Program-made: the position numbers and the translations under genes | Shown: one piece after another, positions 12,801-22,339 of the stretch | How positions within the stretch are numbered: position 1 is the stretch's first letter | Layout: each line of letters begins with the position of its first letter | The notes under the pieces: model-generated | Databases searched by the model: none | What the model was told of the DNA's origin: nothing | What the model saw: only the letters and a program-made list of their open reading frames with translations | NCBI GenBank assembly: GCA_019095985.1 | Contig: CM032662.1 | Coordinates: 17,530,706 to 17,594,705, forward strand | DNA from: Streblospio benedicti | Taxonomy: Eukaryota > Annelida > Polychaeta > Spionida > Spionidae | DNA: 64,000 nucleotides | Direction of reading: 5' to 3'

Positions 12801-13329
12801 AAGTGTCTTTTGAAACGAACCAAATTCTTACCTGTAGCTGAAAGAGGCTGATCATAACAAGCTTATAGTTGTGTAAGTATGTAATAGTCATCCATATGGT
12901 AAATATAAGGTGACAATATATCATGTATCCATCTTCAGCTTTTGGAAGTTCTTTGTAGAAAATAATGTGCAACAGATTCTTGAAGCATCTCATTGTTCTG
13001 TTTGGCATGTCTTAGTGGCATACAGAGATATCACATACTACACCAATGTATTCCCAAAGATCAAGGTTGGGATCCAGAGTTACTTGTCTGCACTACCACT
13101 TTTTTGCCTGCTATTAGATATTGATAAACTCTTTCACAATGTCTCAATTAAAAAAAATATTCTGCAATCCATTAGACACATATATATAATGATAATTTTA
13201 GAGGTCAAATTTATTTTGAAAGTCAGTTTTGCATTTTTATGGTAGCATTTGAATTTTATATCTCAATTAACCTGTACATTTGATACCGAAATAGTTCACT
13301 CTCAAATAGTTAAAAGTTATTTAAACTCG

Positions 13330-13690
13330 ATCATCCAACCCTCGTAATGGCGGCCATCTTGAATCTGCTTGAATAAAATTAGTGAGTTATATTTTCATGA
13401 GTAATTTCGATTGAGACTCAACAGACCTACATCTAGATACCAACTCATGATTCTATCATTAATAGTTAGCGCATTAAAGATAATCTCAAATTTGTACCAT
13501 ACCTTAAGCAGCCATCTTGATCTTTGTCAATGTCTAGTTGGTCAATTTTGTTTCCATTAGGATATTTGGATTCTAAGACCACACAAACCTACATCTAGAT
13601 ACCATAATCATGTTTCTATCATTGATAGTTAAAAAGTTACCTCCCGTAGTGGTTCGACCTCCCACCGGCGGCCATCTTGGATTTATCAAA
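13330..13690. repeat. Degenerate tandem repeat with GGCCATCTTG
   Basis: Three diverged units carry gcggccatcttgaat-like strings (about 13350, 13508 and 13668), each followed after some distance by acctacatctagatacca and ttctatcattaatagtta. The unit length is roughly 150-170 bp with indels. It reads as an old satellite-like or element-derived array with no coding content. Confidence 0.6.
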
Positions 13691-13811
13691 ACGCTGGGGA
13701 ATATCAAAATGTAATCAGTTCTAAAATTCATTACTTGGCACCCTTCTAACCAAATCAGATGAAAAAAATTCTTATACTCACATTAAAGGGTTATGGTCTG
13801 GCTACCTGACT

Positions 13812-14115
13812 ATAATGAAACACGTATGCAGGATGCACAGATTTTTGTCGTAGGTCCTACTATGTTGTTTTACGTACAATTTACGTTTGTATCACCGTAA
13901 AATCCCGTATAGCCGACGCACCATATGAACAGTCATCCGCGCAAATACTTGTGGACATTCCAAAAGGATTAGCGCGGATTGCTCGACCCCTGAAATCAAT
14001 CTGAGCAATTCCCCGTATGAAATACATAGGGCACACTGATGCCCGGCGCACAAACACGGGTGGACCACACACGACAAAAATCTATCCTTGTTATGTACGG
14101 GGTTCATCAGTGTTT
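13812..14115. mobile_element. MITE with ~40 bp inverted ends, copy 1
   Basis: The left end (aatgaaacacgtatgcagga through gatttttgtcgta) is mirrored by the right end (tacgacaaaaatctatcc through ggttcatcagtg). The interior string attccaaaaggattagcgcg recurs nearly unchanged in the copy at about 17037-17312, and an inverted relative of its right-hand side appears at about 16060-16270. No transposase is present. Boundaries are good to roughly 10 bases. Confidence 0.6.
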
Positions 14116-14737
14116 TTTTTCTATGTAGCAATGACTTTACGTGGACCTTCAGTGTACTTTACACGGCCGGAGCATCAGTGACTTGCTTACGGGGGACATA
14201 TGAGGATAATACATTTTTTTTGTCACCACTTAGAAGCCAAAACTGTACGTTTGCGGGGGCATACATGGACAATGCGTGTAGCATTTGTGCTGTTTGAAGT
14301 GTCTTGTACGTAGGCCTACCCCCAAACCTACAAATTTCGCATTTTTTTTCCACGGAGCCCACGTACTGAACACCCCCCCAATATATAGTACTACATACGT
14401 ATTCCATAAGTCTTTTCTATGTGACCTTGCTTTATACAGTGCCTTGCCAGTAGTCTTCTCGAAAGATTCGCCATAATCTAGAAACAAAATGGATGGGCGC
14501 AGAATTACCCATTAATGTTGGCTACAATAATCATCATGTTATTACATAGATATGAAAATGTAATGTAATAAATGCCACTAAAATATCATATTCATTCTGA
14601 TAAACACACAGTGCGTCTACAAATGAAAAAAAAATCAAGCAAAAACAAAAACATGAGAGATGTTTAATAAGCGCACATGGAAGAATTTTCAAAGTTCATG
14701 CATTTTTACTTTTATCGCTTGCTTCGAAAGATAAATG

Positions 14738-14837
14738 NNNNNNNNNNNNNNNNNNNNNNNNNNNNNNNNNNNNNNNNNNNNNNNNNNNNNNNNNNNNNNN
14801 NNNNNNNNNNNNNNNNNNNNNNNNNNNNNNNNNNNNN
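14738..14837. other. Assembly gap (100 N)
   Basis: A run of exactly 100 N, the usual placeholder for a gap of unknown size. Exons upstream of the membrane-tail exons at 15713 and 16663 could be hidden here. Confidence 0.99.
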
Positions 14838-15712
14838 ACAACATGAACCGCAAAAATTATTTCACTTTTAATATAACACTCGTGCAGAGATAGGGAGATC
14901 TCAACACTATAACATACCATTACCCTTATAGTCTTGCACGTTGCATAAAGCAAATCGCCGTCTCAGTAGGCCTACCCATCGCCTCCATTGGCCGACCTGA
15001 ACGATACGATAGTATGATAACTATATGTATGCTTCATTATCGAACCAGATTCATCAGTTTCACGAAATATTTAACTGAAAAGCTGGAACTTCTTGTGTGA
15101 TACACTAGACGGTAACAAATATATTGTATGTGAATGCTGTAAAGAAAAAGTGCACGGGTGGGATGAAGTCAATGATATAGACTCCATGTAGACACTCTTA
15201 TAAGAAAAGGCGTCGTTCTCGCAAAATTATTTATGCAACACGACAGACGGGAGGAGGTACTGTAATCGTGTGGATTCCTACGATAACGACGGGACGATAG
15301 TTTTATGCAACAGGTTAAGAGAAATCTTCACAAAAAGCAAGATTTGTTTAATTTAATCTGTGTAAACAGGGTGTGTGCTTAAAGGGGCAGATACGCTTAT
15401 AAGAATGAATACGGTATACATTTTGTGTCTATAAAGTACCACTATAGTACCACTCTGGTATACCACTATAATACCATGTTTCATACATATACACATCATC
15501 ACAGTGTAAGCCGGTTTGTGTTGACAACAAGTTTGTTCATTTTAGTAGTGTGTGTTTGATTTTTTTTAAATAGAAATCACAAACCAACCCACACACACCC
15601 TCCAAAAAATAAAATAAAAATAAAATAAAAATAAAAATAAAATCTGACAACTAAAACAGGGGTGAATTGGTTCTATATCTAGCACTCATGAGCTGCTTCG
15701 TTGCTATTGCAG

Positions 15713-15988
15713 TACCCCAACAAAACATCACACGGGTCAAGGGTCCTGATCGGCACACCAGGACCTGATACCAGTGACGACGACGGTTTCGCGAACTGGC
15801 GAGGCGGCAGGCTCACTATGATTGCAATCTCTTCCACCGTGGGGGTGTTCATCCTAGGCTCATTCGTCCTGTTCTACTGCTATTGCTGCAGGAAGAGGAC
15901 CCCAGAGGAGTTTAGGGGCGCGGCATCCAGACCACCTGCTGAGGTCCAGTTAGGAGAACTTCTGGAGGAGGGATATGAGGATATGTAG
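15713..15988 (+). CDS. Terminal exon A: stalk, TM helix, cytoplasmic tail
   Basis: A strong acceptor (ttgctattgcag) precedes an open frame of 91 residues ending in TAG. It begins YPNKTSHGSRVLIG. An acidic stretch follows (DTSDDDGFANWRGG), then one membrane helix of about 20 residues (TMIAISSTVGVFILGSFVLF). The helix runs into a cysteine-rich basic stop-transfer (YCYCCRKR) and a short tail with PAEVQLGELLEEGYEDM. This is the layout of the last exon of a type I membrane protein. It is duplicated as exon B about 950 bp downstream, including flanking intron and 3' UTR. The stalk changes most, while NWRGG, TMIAISST, YCYCCRKR and EVQLGELLEEGY are conserved, which suggests selection. I do not recognise the family. 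The most visible phase-compatible upstream exon is the signal-peptide exon at 6627-6731, but others may be missed or in the gap. Confidence 0.6.
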   Translation, partial: YPNKTSHGSRVLIGTPGPDTSDDDGFANWRGGRLTMIAISSTVGVFILGSFVLFYCYCCRKRTPEEFRGAASRPPAEVQLGELLEEGYEDM

Positions 15989-16313
15989 CAGACCAATGTC
16001 AATGTAGAAATCGAGTGCAGCGTGTTACTCAATGAGATTATATTATTAAACTTACATATGTACAGCGATGAACGGCAAAGTCACATAAAAAACTGATGAA
16101 ACCTGTATGTAGGATGCACAAATCTTTTGGTCTTTTCTTGATGTGCGGCGGTCCGTGGAAAAAAAGACAAAAAATGTTGGTCTTTACGTGAAAATTAAAC
16201 AGATTCAACACAAATGATACACGCACAAGACACTTACAAAACAGAAATGCTACACCAACTGTCCAACGTAAACTAGTACTCACACAAGCGTACATTTTTG
16301 GCTGATGTAAGTA

Positions 16314-16526
16314 CAGTGGAACCTGTCCATGTGGACACCTCTGTATAGTGGACACCTGTCTTACGTGGACACTTTTCATTCCTCACGTTTCAGATTCTCT
16401 ATAAAACATATATAAAGTGAACCTCTGTACAGTGAATACATGTAGTATGTGGACAGTGGACGCTGTATCTAGTCCCAAATAGCTTAAATACCTCTGTATA
16501 GTGGACAGTTAAAAAATTTCCCACTG
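16314..16526. mobile_element. Mariner-type MITE (CAGTGGAACC ends)
   Basis: Flanked by TA on both sides (16312-16313 and 16527-16528), with ends CAGTGGAACCTGTCC and, inverted, CAGTGGGAAATTT. The interior repeats variants of ctctgtatagtggacac, the typical make-up of a widespread Tc1/mariner-derived short element. It sits in the 950 bp between the two membrane-tail exons. No coding capacity. Confidence 0.7.
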
Positions 16527-16662
16527 TATTAAAACAAAGCGATATTTACTGGTAAAGACTTACTGGAAATACTCATCTGCAAACATAGATTAAAGGCTTG
16601 TGAGCTTAAACAGCAGTTGGCATTATTAAGTGCACTCACGAGCTGCTTCGTTGTTATTGCAG

Positions 16663-16932
16663 TACCCCAACAAATCATCACAACGGGTTCTGCTCAACAA
16701 AACAAGACCTGCCGAAGACGACGACGACGATGGTTTCAGTAACTGGCGAGGCGGCTTGGTCACTATGATTGCCATCTCTTCCACCCTGGTGGTGTTCCTC
16801 GTAGTCATAGTCATCCTGCTCTACTGCTACTGCTGCAGAAAGAGGGACCCAGAGTCGTTTAGGTCCGCGGCATTAAGCCCACCTCCTGAGGTCCAGTTAG
16901 GAGAGCTTCTGGAGGAGGGATATTGGAAATGA
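16663..16932 (+). CDS. Terminal exon B: duplicate of exon A
   Basis: The acceptor ttgttattgcag, within 30 bases of intron nearly identical to that of exon A, opens an 89-residue frame ending in TGA. It begins YPNKSSQRVLLNKT, has a longer acidic run (EDDDDDGFSNWRGG), a membrane helix (TMIAISSTLVVFLVVIVILL), YCYCCRKRDPESFRSAA and the tail EVQLGELLEEGYWK. The ends differ from exon A (EGYWK versus EGYEDM). Both copies keep the frame open and keep the same motifs, so both are probably used, either as alternative last exons of one gene or as last exons of two tandem genes. Phase at the acceptor is compatible with 0. The 3' sequence after both stops is also shared (cagaccaatgtcaatgta). Confidence 0.6.
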   Translation, partial: YPNKSSQRVLLNKTRPAEDDDDDGFSNWRGGLVTMIAISSTLVVFLVVIVILLYCYCCRKRDPESFRSAALSPPPEVQLGELLEEGYWK

Positions 16933-17036
16933 GGATATGTCACAGACCAATGTCAATGTAAAAAACATGTGCAGCGTGTTAAACAATGAGATTATATTAT
17001 TATATTTACATATGTACAGCGGTGCACACAGAAAAA

Positions 17037-17312
17037 AGATGATGAAACGCAGATGTATGACGTACTAAGGTTTTGACACAAATTTTACGCATAACTCATA
17101 GTCTACAAAGGATATGAAAATCCACCTGTGCAAATACTTTTGGCCATTCCAAAAAGATTAGCGCGGATGGCTTGACCCCTGAAATCATCCCGCACAATTC
17201 ACCGTATGAAAAACGTACGAAACACTGATGGTCAGCAGATATAAACACACGTGGACCGCGTACGACAAAAATCTATCCGTCTTATATACGTGTTTCATAA
17301 TTTTTTTGTATG
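17037..17312. mobile_element. MITE with ~40 bp inverted ends, copy 2
   Basis: It matches the copy at 13812-14115 through its middle (ccattccaaaaagattagcg, gacccctgaaatcatcc) and right end (acgacaaaaatctatccgtc then tttcataat). It lies just past the 3' UTR of exon B, so the duplicated exons are bracketed by two copies of this element. Confidence 0.55.
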
Positions 17313-19548
17313 TAAGTGCCTTTACAATAATCATCAATAAAGCCATTAAGTTCGTACATGCTCAGTTAAGTACTATTACATGATTATTCTAGGTCATTGG
17401 CCAAGCATACATACATATAGATAAAAATAAAGTACTCAACAACTCGTTAATAGAACGAAATAATGTAGGCCTACTGCTAATTTTAATGTCATATAAAGAA
17501 ATTACGTGAGTGTGGTATTTTTGGCAAAAGTTTTATTTTAGAGCAATAACTTTATTTGGAGATATTAACAGACGCAGCATAACTATCTTCATCGAACTTA
17601 AACCAAAGAGTATGTTTGTCCAAAAATGTTGAACAATGTTGAACATGTTTTGTAAGTGGAAATTTACTGACGAACTTTAACACGACGATGAGTAGTGTAT
17701 AGTTAAGCAGTTGTTTTCACGTAAAATGTGCAGTATCTTTGGCAGTAGGTCTGTTCTGAATTTTTCTTTTTTACAAATAATACAACGTGATGAAAACACG
17801 TAAATAGAAATTCGGGTGAGGCGTCTTAGCTGAGTAGGCCTAGTAGATAGCGGTTCGGGTATTTGTTGACACATTGAAACTGGTACCAGGAGCTACTGCC
17901 AAAAATGATATATTACACCACTATCTTTGTCAAAAGCTACTGATGCTAGTTTCAATGTGGCACCAGAAACCGCCCTCCTATATATTTGTTACACATTAAC
18001 TTATTAAGTGTAAAGGCGTAATTAAGTTGCTTCAATAGATCAAGTTCAAACACGCATCTATTCTGTCTTCAGTTTTTATTAGCTCAATGTCGATGGTTCT
18101 GGGTGCAAATAAACAAATACTACACTTTATATCTATGATTTAGTCATATGACTATATACACTTCATAATGAAAACTCATAATCAATTCAACAATCAGATA
18201 TGCTAACTCATTAATAAGATCTAATCACAAATAACTAACATATTTAGAATATTTAGCTCCAATGAATAAATTGGATGTTGATGTTACAATAATTTGTTTT
18301 ACCAGAGCTATAATTCTATGGTTTCTAATATTGTTATATATATTACAAGTACATAATAACACGAAGGTAAAAATATTTTGACTGATTCTTACATTCTTGA
18401 CCACTATCAAATCTAAGTGTTTCTTCAGGTTTATATTCAAAGGTTTAATCAAAATTTTAACACTTATCTAGCAACTATTCTAGAGCATTCTAACAGCACG
18501 TGTGTTCTTCTGAGTCAAGTTCGCTATCAACATTTCTGCTTATCTAGAAGTAAGGCCACTATAAACATAACTTCTAGAAAACACGAATACAATTTGTTAT
18601 TCTGTCGCTAATTACTTCTTCATAGAGGCCGGGAAGGCTAAACGGGAAATTACGAGTATAGACACGACTTTCATCCACGTATTCTCAAGTGTAATTCTGT
18701 TCATGCCAAAAGCCAACTCTAGCTAAGGGCTGTTTCCTGCAGGGATAAAGTAGAATCAGAACATTGTTAAACGTAGCTATTCGGCACAGTCAGTTTTGTT
18801 TTCTGTGGCGACTGGACAGTCGTGTTTAAGTAGTGACTCAGAATTATTAAGTGGATATCTTAATGGCATACTAATTGGCTACTTTGGCTCGTGTGGAACC
18901 GATATCTTTTTTTTATAAACAATACTACATTATATATTTGTTTGCCGCTGTTAACATTGAACATCAATAAAATTGAATAAATCAAGACAGTTATTCAAAT
19001 ATATGGCAGCAGGACTGCCGTGCTTAAAAGTAATGATGCGAAATTGAATGTCTTTCTAACAGACTGCACTGATGAACAAACAGTATGGAAGAGATTTTGC
19101 CATGTTGACCAGTAGTTTGTTTCATGTTAATATCACCCACACCTTCTTTCGTTTGCTTAGGTGTATTTTGTGTGTGCATGTGTTAGTGGTGTTAAGAAGG
19201 TTGTAAGTTGTGTTAAGCTTTATTCTCAATAGTCAGATCAAACCCCCGGATTCAAGCCGGGCTGTTTTGCTTATGTTGAAAGGTTTGAGCTCCATTACCT
19301 ATGACTCCACAGTTCTTTATCTAGTCATGTAATAGAGAAAAAAGAACTTGTCGAACAAGGCGCCTTTCCACGGTGCAGGAGTGTGCACGTACATGTCTTC
19401 TTTTGTCACCTTCCTTTTACGATAGTTTGGAACTAATTGAACGGCACGGCGGCTGCATTAGCAACACTTAGCGTGTTTTAGCCGTGAATATCGACGTAAG
19501 CCAGTGTGAATCTGGGTCATAGCACATATACACGTCGAGTTAATCAAT
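17313..19548. other. Non-coding stretch, nothing recognised
   Basis: AT-rich DNA without supported exons. It carries two TAGGCCTA 8-mers (17466 and 17835) and short open frames that look like chance. Confidence 0.5.
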
Positions 19549-19870
19549 CATTCTATCATTCCGTGCAAAAATCACCGCCAATAACCCACGCTGATTGGTC
19601 AATCTCCGTGCTCAATTTTGCGATGGAAAACACGCTCCCAAAAACCCCACGGCGCTAGTCTAATCTACTCAAAATATCAATACAGCCGCTGACGACGCAA
19701 GGCGTGTTTTGTTGTTGCGGAGATCAACAGTTTAGACTAACGCCTCCGCGCGCTCAAAACTATAGGAATTGACGTCTCCGCACGCTCAAAACAAACGAAA
19801 TTGACTTGAATGTTGAATGTTATAATATGATTTATTTTAAAATAAAATGGATTTTAGTCATGATAGAATG
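19549..19870. mobile_element. CATTCTATCAT-ended MITE, copy 1
   Basis: The element starts CATTCTATCATTCCGTGC and ends with the inverted match TCATGATAGAATG, so the terminal repeat is about 11 bp. Inside are accgccaataacccacgctg, ctgattggtcaatct, tcaattttgcgatgg and internal inverted blocks around a gcgctagtct / agtttagact pair. Related copies lie at 19959, 43268 and 44459. No coding capacity. Confidence 0.7.
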
Positions 19871-19873
19871 GTG

Positions 19874-19953
19874 ATTGACCACTCGATTGTCGTGTCAATC
19901 GCAAAATTGAGCATGCTCAATTTTGCGATTGACACTCCAATCTCGTGGTCAAT
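19874..19953. repeat. 80 bp near-perfect palindrome centred on GCATGC
   Basis: Two 40 bp arms meet at GCATGC (19911-19916) and match at about 36 of 40 positions by eye (tgctcaattttgcgattgac in both arms). It is formed by two facing copies of a module that also flanks the elements at 43268 and 44459. It joins MITE copies 1 and 2. Confidence 0.85.
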
Positions 19954-19958
19954 TCCTA

Positions 19959-20290
19959 CATTCTATCATTCCGTGCAAAAATCACCGCCAATAACCCACA
20001 CTGATTGGTCAATCTCTGTGCTCAATTTTGCGATGGAAAACACGCTCCCAAAAAACCCACGGCGCTAGTCTAATCTCCTCAACATATCAATACAGCCGCT
20101 GACGACGCAAGGCGTGTTTCGTTGTTGCGGAGATCAACAGTTTAGACTAACGCCTCCGCGCGCTCAAAACTATAGGAATTGACGTCTCCGCCCGCTCAAA
20201 ACCAACGAAATTGACTTCTATCGGGTAAATCAGATGTCAGCATGCTCAATTTTGCGATTGACACGACAATCGAGTGGTCAATTCCTACAT
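19959..20290. mobile_element. CATTCTATCAT-ended MITE, copy 2, plus side module
   Basis: It repeats copy 1 almost base for base from CATTCTATCATTCCGTGC to about 20216. The match then breaks and the side module follows (gggtaaatcagatgtcagca, tgctcaattttgcgattgac, cgacaatcgagtggtcaatt). The right terminal repeat is missing, so this copy is truncated or recombined. Confidence 0.65.
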
Positions 20291-21154
20291 TACCAACTTA
20301 TTGAAAATAACATTGAAACCATGCATATATACTTTGTGGAAGAGCTTCCCGTAAAGCGACGATGGCAAATTGACGCTATTATACAAATATCACACAACTA
20401 ATGAAGTCCCCACACAGATCTAATGTGGTCTAACTACTGGGGTTGTCTTTGCTATAATGTGACGGCATGGAGTAAATCATTTTACTTCTAATCATCACAA
20501 GTACACGACTGCTTCAGGAGCGTCACCCCCCCCCCCACACACACACACACTGCATTTTGACAGGGAAATGCGATGAAATAATATATAATCACATCAACTA
20601 CATGTGTATCTGCTGGAAGGTGTAATGTTATGGCTGTTTTCATACTGATTCATGTTCAAATATACTGTTCTTATGCAACATCAAATGCAGGTCTAAGCTG
20701 CAGTTGAGTTGTCGTTAGATTCATGGCAACTTGGTTACTTCACAGATTTGCTCTTGTTGAAAGACATACGCAAACTTTTATTTCTGCACCTAAAGCATTT
20801 CTCGCTCATGTTGTTCAAGGGGCATTAAAATATCAATACGTGTCCTGGTGGTTAGTGCTCAAATATCCAGGTCTTCAACATAGTTATTTGTGACATAATG
20901 ACAATGTGATGGTATAGGAGAGGGCAATGTTAATGGCCTGTCTTTTCAAGTGCCCACTACGTATTTCCGTGCCTGGTTCCTGGATACCTTTAATGTGGGT
21001 GTTCCATCGATATCATGGAAAGCTGTTGTCCCATCCGCAAATATGTGACGTACATCAGGTAGTTTTGATATGACCTACGATATTTTAACAGTGCGCTTGC
21101 CATATGCCATTAAGACGGATAGAAATTGCAATGCGGGTTGAATACATTTTAACG
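20291..21154. other. Upstream region of the first PAN/chitin-binding gene
   Basis: It holds a C-run followed by an (AC)n run at about 20527-20552 and no supported coding. The promoter of the gene starting at 21155 should be here, but I cannot point to a TATA box or a defined start site. Confidence 0.4.
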
Positions 21155-22321
21155 ATGAATCCAACGTACGTTTTACTCAAGGCTTTATTTTGCTTAACAC
21201 AGATACCCGTTAACTGCATGTCATTGCAAAACAATTGTGCAATGTACTCATATGGGAGCTATAAGAACTATAGATGTCTTGGAAATGCATTGGATGAAAA
21301 ACTAACGAATTCGGAGGTATACCACTGCACAGCATACTGTACAAGCAGTGCGTCGTGTATAGGTTACAACTATGAAGACGGAACTTGTGAATTTATAGGA
21401 AGTGGTACTGTTGAAAAACTTTCAAAAGCGGGATCAACTTGTTTTCTTCTGAGGCATCCGCCACCATCACCCTCGAACGTTGGTAGGTACTAGTCGCTAT
21501 CAATTCTGAACTTGATACTAGGGGGTGGTTGGGGGGTGGGATGGGTGGTGGAGTTCCTAAAACCATGGATTTGGCACTGCTACACACGTTGGATTTCAAG
21601 ACATGTGTTTTCCATTTGAAATAGATGTTCAATGTTCCAGTTTTAGTACTATAATTCAAATGGCTGATGTTAGAACGCATATGCGAAAAAAGTGGTCGGT
21701 CATAGAAAGATGGGGACGGAGAAAAGTGGTGAAAACTAGTGGGATGTTGGAGGAACAAGAAGAAATCTTGTGTCACGGTATTTCTATCTTATGTCATATG
21801 ATCATCACCGCCGGCCCCGCCCCATCACTGACACCGCCCATGTTAAATGCATGTATATCGCTACTAATAATGGTTATATTTTCTTTTTCTTAACAGTCCA
21901 GAATATTACACAGAAAGACACAGGGAACCCTGATTACACCACTCAATCCAACGGTAAGCAAGAAAGCACCATGATTACAAAAGAAAGAACCGTGCTCACC
22001 ACGGCAAACACGATTGTTCCCACAGGAAATGACATTGCTGTCAACGCTGTCACAGAAAGTACAACAAGCCAGGAACAGGGTACGAGCATTGCTACTTCTA
22101 CAACAGAAAGTCTGACCACCAATTCAAATGGCGGCCAAGGTGCATCCGCATCACCAGGCTTTACGTGTACGCCGAACCCCTGTGCAGGTCAAGCTGATGG
22201 AACTTTCTTTCCACACGTGGACCACACGAAGTACATCATGTGCGCATCTGGTGGAATGTGTAATGTTATGTTATGCATTGCCGGACTCCAATGGGACTCT
22301 GGGCTTAATACGTGCCGGTGA
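21155..22321 (+). CDS. Secreted PAN/apple-like + chitin-binding protein, copy 1 (250 aa)
   Basis: Exons 21155-21482 and 21897-22321, joined in phase 1 (GTT G|gtaggt ... ttaacag|TC CAG). A signal peptide (MNPTYVLLKALFCLTQIPVNC) is followed by a cysteine domain of about 75 residues (NYRCLGNALDEKL, CTAYCTSSASCIGYNYEDG, STCFLLR). Its spacing, C..C....C..YNY....C, fits PAN/apple folds. Exon 2 starts with a Ser/Thr-rich linker of about 75 residues, probably O-glycosylated. It ends with a chitin-binding type-2 domain (FTCTPNPCAGQADGTFF, HTKYIMCASG, CNVMLCIAGLQWDSGLNTC) stopping right after the last cysteine. That is the peritrophin-A/CBM14 pattern, with chitin as the expected ligand. A paralogue lies at 34259-34958. 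An earlier in-frame ATG at 21104 is possible but weakens the signal peptide. A LINE starts within about 50 bases after the stop, so the normal 3' UTR is displaced. The physiological role (gut lining, mucus or defence) is inference. Confidence 0.75.
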
Positions 22322-22339
22322 ATGTAAGAAGCGGGAAAA

